Part shown: in pieces, positions 1 to 4,400 of the stretch
Layout: each line of letters opens with the position of its first letter
Position numbering within the stretch: position 1 is the stretch's first letter
Source: Bacillota bacterium
GTDB lineage: Bacteria > Bacillota > Clostridia > Peptostreptococcales > Anaerovoracaceae
Length of the DNA stretch: 6,560 nt
Assembly (NCBI GenBank): GCA_017543805.1
Contig: JAFYFK010000107.1
Span: 1-6,560, forward strand
Direction: 5' to 3'
Translations under genes and position numbers: made by a program
The notes under the pieces: generated by a model
Database searches by the model: none
Seen by the model: the letters and a program-made list of their open reading frames with translations, nothing else
Told to the model about the DNA's origin: nothing

Positions 1-161
1 GAGACGTTCGCACTATAGCCATGTATTTCGGAGGAGGAGGCCATGTGATGGCTTCCGGCTGCACGCTTGAGGGCAGCGCCGAGGAGGCCGTATCCAAGCT
101 TAAAGAAGCGATGGCGGCTATGCTTAAAATACAACATGCAAGGAATTTTGATCATAAATAA
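1..161 (+). CDS. nrnA: DHH/DHHA1-family phosphoesterase (NrnA-like oligoribonuclease / pAp phosphatase), C-terminal end only
   Basis: Only the last 52 codons are present; the reading frame begins at base 3 and stops at TAA 159-161. The peptide reads IAMYFGGGGHVMASGCTLEG near its start. This is the Gly-rich GGGGH motif of the DHHA1 substrate-binding domain that closes DHH-superfamily phosphoesterases. In the NrnA family this domain grips short RNA or 3'-phosphoadenosine 5'-phosphate, while the metal-binding DHH domain (off the left edge) does the hydrolysis in the cytoplasm. The family is commonly encoded directly before truB and ribF in Firmicutes, as here, which supports NrnA over other DHHA1 proteins such as RecJ or DHH-type polymerase-associated enzymes. 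The last 26 nt overlap the truB start. Family assignment is solid; the precise substrate cannot be judged from the fragment. Confidence 0.85.
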   Translation, partial: DVRTIAMYFGGGGHVMASGCTLEGSAEEAVSKLKEAMAAMLKIQHARNFDHK

Positions 162-1077
162 GCCGAAGGGCTATACTTCCTTCGACTGCGTGGCGATTGC
201 ACGCAGGCAGAGCGGAGAAAAGCGCTGCGGGCATACCGGCACTCTGGATCCTGACGCTGTCGGGGTCCTTCCGATCTGTATAGGCAGCGCGACAAGGTTT
301 ATCGAATACATGGACGGCGCGCCAAAGCAGTACCGCTGCGTATGCCGGCTCGGCGTCGTGACGGATACTTACGATCTGAGCGGGGAAACGGTCGGCGGCG
401 TAAGGATGACCGTTCCTGAAGGGCCTGAACTGGAAAAGCTGTGGCCATCAGAAACTGAACTGAAAAGCGAACTGTCGAAATTCACGGGGGAGATACAGCA
501 GTATCCTCCCGTTTACAGCGCGGTAAAAGTCAACGGAAAGCGCCTGTATCAGTATGCCAGGGAAGGTTCTCTGAATGTTGCTGTAAAACCCCGCACGGTA
601 ACTGTCTACAGCATTGCGCTGCTGGATTATGACCGCCGAGCCGGGGAGTTTACGGCGGATATCACATGTTCCCGCGGGACATATGTAAGAAGCATTTGCC
701 ACGATCTGGGGCAGGCTCTCGGTACAGGCGCGGCTATGGCTGATCTTTTACGCTTATCCGCCGCGGGCTTTGATATTTCCGAAGCGCTCGATATTGAAGA
801 ACTGAAGGAGATGAGCCGTGAGGATCTCGAAAAGCGCCTTTATCCTCCCGAAAGGGCTGTCAGTTCTCTGGAAAGCGTGGAGACTGACGGACGCGGAGAG
901 CTGCTGTTTATGAACGGAAATCCGGCTTTTTCGGCTCATATAAAACCGATGCTGAGGGCTGAGTTCCGCGAAGGCGACGATATAGCCGTTTTTTGCGGCG
1001 GAAGGTTTCTCGGGACCGGCAAAATGAAAAAAGACGCTGCGGGGCTCAAACTTGTCCCGAACAAGGTGTTCAAATGA
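136..1077 (+). CDS. truB: tRNA pseudouridine(55) synthase TruB
   Basis: A 313-residue protein, normal length for TruB, which isomerises uridine 55 in the T-loop of tRNAs in the cytoplasm. The start is ATG 136, giving the family-typical MQGILIINKPKGYTSFD. The open frame extends upstream to a TTG at 67, but those residues (MRAAPRRPYPSL...) lie over the nrnA end and do not look like TruB. Visible motifs are GHTGTLDP with the catalytic Asp at residue 38, KQYRC near 64-68, TDTYDLSGE after it, YPPVYSAVKVNG from residue 123 and SRGTYVRS at 179-186. The C-terminal part (about 240-313, ending GRFLGTGKMKKDAAGLKLVP) looks like the short PUA-like tail of bacterial TruB. No convincing Shine-Dalgarno precedes ATG 136, so translation may depend on ribosomes finishing nrnA, whose stop lies 26 nt inside truB. 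Confidence 0.96.
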   Translation: MQGILIINKPKGYTSFDCVAIARRQSGEKRCGHTGTLDPDAVGVLPICIGSATRFIEYMDGAPKQYRCVCRLGVVTDTYDLSGETVGGVRMTVPEGPELEKLWPSETELKSELSKFTGEIQQYPPVYSAVKVNGKRLYQYAREGSLNVAVKPRTVTVYSIALLDYDRRAGEFTADITCSRGTYVRSICHDLGQALGTGAAMADLLRLSAAGFDISEALDIEELKEMSREDLEKRLYPPERAVSSLESVETDGRGELLFMNGNPAFSAHIKPMLRAEFREGDDIAVFCGGRFLGTGKMKKDAAGLKLVPNKVFK

Positions 1078-2009
1078 AAGTATTCATGTATCTGGACGAC
1101 ATTCCGGATTTCAACATAGGAAATACAGCCGTTGCGCTCGGCAATTTTGACGGTGTTCACAAAGGGCACACGGAACTGATACAGAACTGTGTCAGAATAG
1201 CAAAGGAACAGGGGCTTACTCCTGTGGTCTTTACGTTTCTCAACCATCCGAATAATGTGATGGCAGGGAAGACTGTCGTAAAGAACATTATGACTGTCCA
1301 GGAAAAGACTGAAGCCATAGAGGCTCTGGGCATCGAAATAATGGTCAATACGATCTTTAACGAGAGCATAATGAAGAGCATGCCGGAGGATTTCGTAAAG
1401 ACCATACTGGTAGATACACTGCACTGCAAAGAAGCGGTCTGCGGGTTCAACTACAGCTTCGGCTACAAGGCTCTCGGACATCCCGAAGATCTCTGGGAAT
1501 ACGGGCAGAAATACGGGTTTGAAGTAAACGTAGTCGACGATGTGCGCGTAAACGGAGTCACTGTGTCGAGCACGCTGATACGGAAACTGATCTCCGAAGG
1601 CCGTCTTGACGAATATCCGGAATATACCGGCAGGCTGTACAGCATAGAAGGAAAGGTCCTCTACGGGCAGCAGCTCGGCAGGACTATAGGATTTCCGACT
1701 GTAAACCTGTCTCTGTCTGAGGATGGCGCTCTGCCCAGGAACGGAGTTTACATAACCAGAACTTATATAAACAACGAAGTATTCAATTCCATTACCAACG
1801 TCGGCAACAAACCCAGCGTCGGGAAATTCGGGAAAAACGCGGAGACCCACATTTTTGATTTCGACCGCGACGTCTACGGGAAAAACATCAAAGTCGAGTT
1901 TTTAAAAATGTTGCGCGAGGAGATCAAGTTCCCATCGATCGAAGTTCTCTCGGCCGAGATACAGAGGAACTGCATACAGGCAAGAGAATATTTTAAGCAT
2001 AAGGATTAG
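1074..2009 (+). CDS. ribF: bifunctional riboflavin kinase / FAD synthetase RibF
   Basis: A 311-residue protein, normal for RibF, which phosphorylates riboflavin to FMN and adenylylates FMN to FAD. The start ATG 1074 overlaps the truB stop as ATGA and has an AAGGTG Shine-Dalgarno at 1063-1068, five bases upstream. The N-terminal adenylyltransferase domain shows the nucleotidyltransferase motif GNFDGVHKGH at residues 23-32, the segment GFNYSFGYKALG around 123-134, and SSTLIR at 165-170. The C-terminal flavokinase domain shows GKVLYGQQLGRTIGFPTVN, with GFPTVN at 206-211 (the usual PTAN motif with Val for Ala). It then has ITNVGNKPSV, ETHIFDFDRDVYGK with Tyr at 268, and LREEIKFPS from 280. The open frame extends upstream to about 993, inside truB, but the family start is clearly 1074. 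Coupled operon expression with truB is likely. ribF is the last gene before the palindromic element. Confidence 0.97.
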   Translation: MKVFMYLDDIPDFNIGNTAVALGNFDGVHKGHTELIQNCVRIAKEQGLTPVVFTFLNHPNNVMAGKTVVKNIMTVQEKTEAIEALGIEIMVNTIFNESIMKSMPEDFVKTILVDTLHCKEAVCGFNYSFGYKALGHPEDLWEYGQKYGFEVNVVDDVRVNGVTVSSTLIRKLISEGRLDEYPEYTGRLYSIEGKVLYGQQLGRTIGFPTVNLSLSEDGALPRNGVYITRTYINNEVFNSITNVGNKPSVGKFGKNAETHIFDFDRDVYGKNIKVEFLKMLREEIKFPSIEVLSAEIQRNCIQAREYFKHKD

Positions 2010-2015
2010 TTTTTG

Positions 2016-2158
2016 AGAATAAAAACAGGTCCTCCTCGGGCACGCTCCCGCTCGACAGGGGACCCGCCTAACGGTTCTAAGCTCCGTCTTCGCCTTAGGC
2101 TCGCCGGTCGCTAAGAACCGAGTTCCCTGACGGCCCTTGGAAGACCTGTTTTTATTCT
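2016..2158. repeat. 143-bp palindromic, multiply paired intergenic element (MITE-like unit, structured RNA or bidirectional terminator)
   Basis: The ends are perfect 16-bp inverted repeats: 2016-2031 (AGAATAAAAACAGGTC) and 2143-2158 (GACCTGTTTTTATTCT). Pairing continues inward past one C/A mismatch (2033-2035 with 2139-2141). Further in are 2052-2054 with 2131-2133 and 2056-2063 with 2122-2129 (eight pairs, one G-U). Next come 2072-2082 with 2110-2120 (ten of eleven pairs), 2084-2086 with 2105-2107, and a small GCC-TTA-GGC hairpin at 2092-2100. A side hairpin CGGG/CCCG sits at 2037-2050. The interior is GC-rich while the ends are A- and T-tracts, so either strand as RNA gives a long hairpin followed by U residues. 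It lies directly after ribF and before the next gene, so it could stop transcription in both directions. The size, terminal inverted repeats and base composition also suit a mobile palindromic unit. I see no convincing target-site duplication and do not recognise a named RNA family. Confidence 0.7.
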
Positions 2159-2165
2159 GTAATTT
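2137..2165 (+). promoter_or_regulatory. weak candidate promoter for the DUF3467-like gene
   Basis: TTGGAA at 2137-2142 and TAATTT at 2160-2165 are separated by 17 bases, which is correct sigma-A spacing, but both hexamers match poorly. A start near 2172 would give a leader of about 20 nt. The interest is positional: the -35 would lie inside the right arm of the palindromic element. If that element terminates the ribF transcript, the downstream gene needs a promoter here. This is inference with little sequence support. Confidence 0.2.
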
Positions 2166-2190
2166 GGAATTAGAGAAAGGAAAACTGAAA

Positions 2191-2430
2191 ATGAAATACG
2201 CAAACGGATTTACTATCAACGCTACTGGAGCTGAGTGCTTTATTACTTTCCTCGCAAACAGGCCGCAGGGTCAGACCAAGACAACAGAAGAGGTCGAGAC
2301 CGTGATCATGAGCGAAGCCTGCGCACGCCAGCTGGTAGCAGCGCTTGTCAACGTATACGCCCAGGTAGACAAGGACAGGGCGGCAAAGAAAGCAAACGTT
2401 CAGGCGAGTGAGAGCCATAAATTATCATAA
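2191..2430 (+). CDS. small DUF3467-like protein
   Basis: A 79-residue protein starting MKYANGFTINATGAECFITF and ending in a Lys/Ala/Ser-rich tail. ATG 2191 is chosen because AGAAAGG (2174-2180) lies ten bases upstream. The frame opens further upstream (2137), but that stretch is inside the palindromic element. The pattern of an N-terminal beta-like segment, then EEVETVIMSEACARQLVAAL and a helical end (VNVYAQVDKDR), resembles DUF3467. In that small bacterial and archaeal family a 'V-x-MSP-x-x-A-x-x-L-x-x-x-L' core is typical; here MSE replaces MSP. The family has no established function that I can state. No signal peptide or membrane segment is seen, so it is probably cytoplasmic. It stands alone between the palindromic element and a terminator, so it is probably a single-gene unit. 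The gene call is firm; the family call is moderate. Confidence 0.8.
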   Translation: MKYANGFTINATGAECFITFLANRPQGQTKTTEEVETVIMSEACARQLVAALVNVYAQVDKDRAAKKANVQASESHKLS

Positions 2431-2466
2431 AATCGATAAATATAAATTTAATATAACTTTATATAA

Positions 2467-2500
2467 AAAAGACCGTCGATCAAAAAGGCGGTCTTTTGTT
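2467..2500 (+). terminator. Rho-independent terminator
   Basis: AAAAGACCGTC (2467-2477) pairs with GGCGGTCTTTT (2487-2497), with one G-U pair and a 9-base loop rich in A, followed by a T-rich run (TTTTGTTGT). It begins 36 bases after the stop of the DUF3467-like gene and separates it from the pilin cassette. The A-tract on the left arm means it could also work for transcription from the other side. Confidence 0.9.
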
Positions 2501-2553
2501 GTATTTACTATAAAATTCTGTGTCAGGACGTCACGTAAAAAATGTGATAATCA

Positions 2554-2581
2554 TTGATATAAAACTTAAAACGAGTAAAAT
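2554..2581 (+). promoter_or_regulatory. candidate sigma-A promoter for the pilin cassette
   Basis: TTGATA (2554-2559) and TAAAAT (2576-2581) are separated by 16 bases, each close to the sigma-A consensus, within an AT-rich stretch between the terminator and the first pilin gene. Transcription would start near 2588 and give a leader of about 50 nt, nearly all of it the hairpin described at 2604-2641. The flanking 2500-2640 region holds no open reading frame of note. Confidence 0.5.
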
Positions 2582-2603
2582 AATATTGGTTTAAAATAAC
2601 ATT

Positions 2604-2641
2604 TTTACTTTACTTCTGCAGTTTTTCTGAAGAAGGGTAAA
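2604..2641 (+). promoter_or_regulatory. leader hairpin covering the ribosome binding site of the first pilin gene
   Basis: CTTCT (2613-2617) pairs with AGAAG (2631-2635). After a G/A mismatch, CAG (2619-2621) pairs with CTG (2627-2629) around a TTTTT loop. At the base, TTTAC (2604-2608) can pair with GTAAA (2637-2641), leaving TTTA opposite G2636 as an internal loop. The right strand contains the Shine-Dalgarno AGAAGGG (2631-2637) and the first base of the start codon, so the folded form would hide the initiation site. Translational control by this fold is inference; the pairing is directly visible. Confidence 0.45.
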
Positions 2642-3516
2642 TGTATTTTAATAGAAATATGAATAGACAGAATTTGCTAAAACCAAATAACCACTTATGG
2701 AAATTGCGTAAAACAGCAAAAGGCGGGTTTTTCTGCTCTTTCACCGGTAAATTCTCTTCTCAGACCGGCGCGTCCATTTCCTTTGCGCTTCTTCTGTTTC
2801 TTGTCTGCGCCGTCGTCGGCAGCGTCGTTCTTGTTTCCGGAACATCCGCGGCCGGCCGCCTGAGCAAGATCGCCGAATACGATCAGAGATATTACGTCGT
2901 AACGAGCACAGCGCAGCTGCTTGCGGACAAACTGGATAATTATACTGTTACAGTTGTTCAGAAGTCTGAAGAGACTATAGAAAAGACAGCTGTATATACT
3001 TATGATTCTGAAGGCGTTGTGACCAGCAGGACGATGACAGTATCTTCTGATACAGTTGCTTATTCATCTGACATAAACGGTTCTGACGGCAAAGCTTCGG
3101 CATCGCTGGGGCAGAGCATTCTAAGGGATGCCGCTCTTTACCTGATCTTTGACCCGGACGTCACCTATAATTTTGCTTCACAGGCCGCGTATGAATCCAA
3201 TTATCCGGCTCTTTCCGCTGATAAACAGATAACTCTAAACATTACTCATACGGCTCCATCCGGCATCTCGGCTGACGCTCTTGCCGTGGATGCCGTGATG
3301 ACGATACACCCGGGCGGAGACATAAATATCAAACTGTCGAACGCTTCCGGATCCGCCAACGAAAAGTATGAACTGACGATGTCACTCAAGCCTGACATCA
3401 AACGTGATTTTTCAAACGATTCGACTGTAACAAGACCGGATGACGATTCTGAAACAACGGTGAATACCTCAACTAAAACGACTGTCATCAAATGGACTGT
3501 AAAGGACATTTATTAA
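2641..3516 (+). CDS. PilX/GspK-like membrane-anchored pilus accessory protein (putative minor pilin)
   Basis: A 291-residue protein. ATG 2641 follows AGAAGGG (2631-2637) by three bases, which is short spacing; no better start is seen. Residues 1-43 are a basic, Asn-rich leader, followed by one hydrophobic segment at about 44-67 (GASISFALLLFLVCAVVGSVV). A Gly precedes this segment, as at a prepilin cleavage site, but the fifth residue after it is Phe, not Glu. The rest (about 70-291) is a Ser/Thr/Asp-rich extracellular-type region with predicted beta character, including a YYVVTSTAQLLADKL helix after the membrane segment. This architecture matches PilX_N or GspK-type minor pilins, where the missing Glu5 is usual for GspK. 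Clostridial proteins of this 'GASI...FLVCA' type typically sit with prepilins. It is first in a four-gene cassette, two bases before the next start. The family call rests on pattern and neighbourhood, without a database hit. Confidence 0.7.
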   Translation: MYFNRNMNRQNLLKPNNHLWKLRKTAKGGFFCSFTGKFSSQTGASISFALLLFLVCAVVGSVVLVSGTSAAGRLSKIAEYDQRYYVVTSTAQLLADKLDNYTVTVVQKSEETIEKTAVYTYDSEGVVTSRTMTVSSDTVAYSSDINGSDGKASASLGQSILRDAALYLIFDPDVTYNFASQAAYESNYPALSADKQITLNITHTAPSGISADALAVDAVMTIHPGGDINIKLSNASGSANEKYELTMSLKPDIKRDFSNDSTVTRPDDDSETTVNTSTKTTVIKWTVKDIY

Positions 3517-3518
3517 AG

Positions 3519-3860
3519 ATGATCAACAGGATTAAAGAAAAACTACATAACAACAAAGGCGAGAGCATCGCGGAAGTGCTGGTGTCACTGCTGATCTCGT
3601 CTCTGGCTCTTGTAATGCTCGCGTCGATGATAAACTCTTCTTCGCGCATTATCCAGTCGAGCAAAGTGAATATGGAGAATTATTATTCCGCAAACAATGT
3701 GCTGGAAGCACGTACGGGCACAGAGACCGTCAGCGGAACTTTAAGCATTAAAAACGGAAGCAAGGCAGTCCATCTCAGATATGGCGAGGGCACTGTTTCG
3801 GTCAATTACTACAAGAACGACAAGGCTCCGTCAGGCAAACAGGTGGTTTCATTCAAGTAA
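3519..3860 (+). CDS. small type IV-like prepilin (N-terminal methylation motif), GspI-like
   Basis: A 113-residue protein. ATG 3519 is preferred because AAAGGA (3501-3506) lies twelve bases upstream inside the end of the previous gene. An upstream in-frame ATG at 3492 would place nine extra residues before the leader with no ribosome site. The class III signal is short and basic (MINRIKEKLHNNKG), with predicted cleavage after Gly14 and then ESIAEVLVSLLISSLALVML as the hydrophobic stalk. Glu19 is the conserved Glu5 of the mature protein. The residue directly after the cleavage site is Glu rather than the usual Phe or Met. Beyond the stalk are only about 75 residues of head domain, small for a pilin. 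The protein would be processed by a prepilin peptidase at the membrane and added to a pilus or pseudopilus. The EVLV motif and small size recall GspI/PilV minor subunits. Confidence 0.82.
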   Translation: MINRIKEKLHNNKGESIAEVLVSLLISSLALVMLASMINSSSRIIQSSKVNMENYYSANNVLEARTGTETVSGTLSIKNGSKAVHLRYGEGTVSVNYYKNDKAPSGKQVVSFK

Positions 3861-3876
3861 GGCATTCAGATAAACG

Positions 3877-4398
3877 ATGAATTATAAGCTGGTCAGAAAA
3901 CTGAAAAACGATAATAAAGGTTTCTCGATTGCGGAAATGCTTATTGCTGTGCTTATCGTTCTTATGGTCAGCGGCGTCATCGCGGCAGGGATGCCTGTCG
4001 CCGCCAACGCGTACAGAAAGGTCACGGACAGCGCAAACGCTCAGCTGCTTCTGTCAACTACAGTGTCAGAGCTGCGCGAAGAGCTTGGGGAAGCGTCTGA
4101 CGTGACCCATACAGCTTCGACCAGGGTGATCAATTACACGAGCACTGTCGGCGGGGCTTCAAAAATTGAATTTAAGGATGACGGAGTCTATATTACTGCC
4201 GAAAACGTCAATTCCGGAAGCGAGCGCCTGCTCGTTTCGGGAAAAGCATCCGCCGGTATGGTATTTAAGGTGACCAAGGTGGAATACAGCAGCGGTGTAT
4301 TGACGCTGACAGGCGTCAAAGTGACCCGCATCGGAAAAGACGATGAATTAGCCTCTCTTAAAGACGGTTTAACAATAAGAGTTATAGGTGGTAAATAG
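3877..4398 (+). CDS. type IV-like prepilin (N-terminal methylation motif)
   Basis: A 173-residue protein starting 16 bases after the previous stop. AAGG at 3859-3862 is a distant, weak Shine-Dalgarno, so coupling to the upstream gene is likely. The leader MNYKLVRKLKNDNKG ends in Gly15, followed by FSIAEMLIAVLIVLMVSGVI, with Phe at +1 and Glu20 as Glu5. This is a textbook class III (prepilin peptidase) signal. The following helix (NAYRKVTDSANAQLLLSTTVSELREEL) continues the alpha-1 stalk. The remainder, about 90-173, is beta-like (INYTSTVGGASKIEFKDDGVYITAENV and similar). The layout resembles GspJ/PilW-type minor pilins, which have a stalk, a medium head and few cysteines; this one has none. 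It ends with TAG two bases before the next ATG. Its role as a filament subunit is inferred from the motif and neighbours. Confidence 0.87.
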   Translation: MNYKLVRKLKNDNKGFSIAEMLIAVLIVLMVSGVIAAGMPVAANAYRKVTDSANAQLLLSTTVSELREELGEASDVTHTASTRVINYTSTVGGASKIEFKDDGVYITAENVNSGSERLLVSGKASAGMVFKVTKVEYSSGVLTLTGVKVTRIGKDDELASLKDGLTIRVIGGK

Positions 4399-4400
4399 CC

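Noticed and set aside
936..1850. 304-codon open frame on the minus strand across truB/ribF
   Set aside because: It is antisense to two clearly identified enzymes, has no ribosome site and reads as low-information shadow sequence.
2005..2173. ATTAG at 2005-2009 and 2169-2173 as a target-site duplication around the palindrome
   Set aside because: The copies are 6 and 10 bases away from the inverted-repeat ends and only five bases long, and the first contains the ribF stop codon; chance is more likely.
1902..2219. 105-codon minus-strand frame spanning the palindromic element
   Set aside because: It crosses the ribF end, the palindrome and the start of the small gene, with no plausible product; it is open by chance.
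2531..2547. TCAC...GTGA inverted repeat upstream of the pilin promoter as an operator
   Set aside because: Only four bases per arm with a 9-base AT spacer; too weak to call a binding site without comparison to other genomes.
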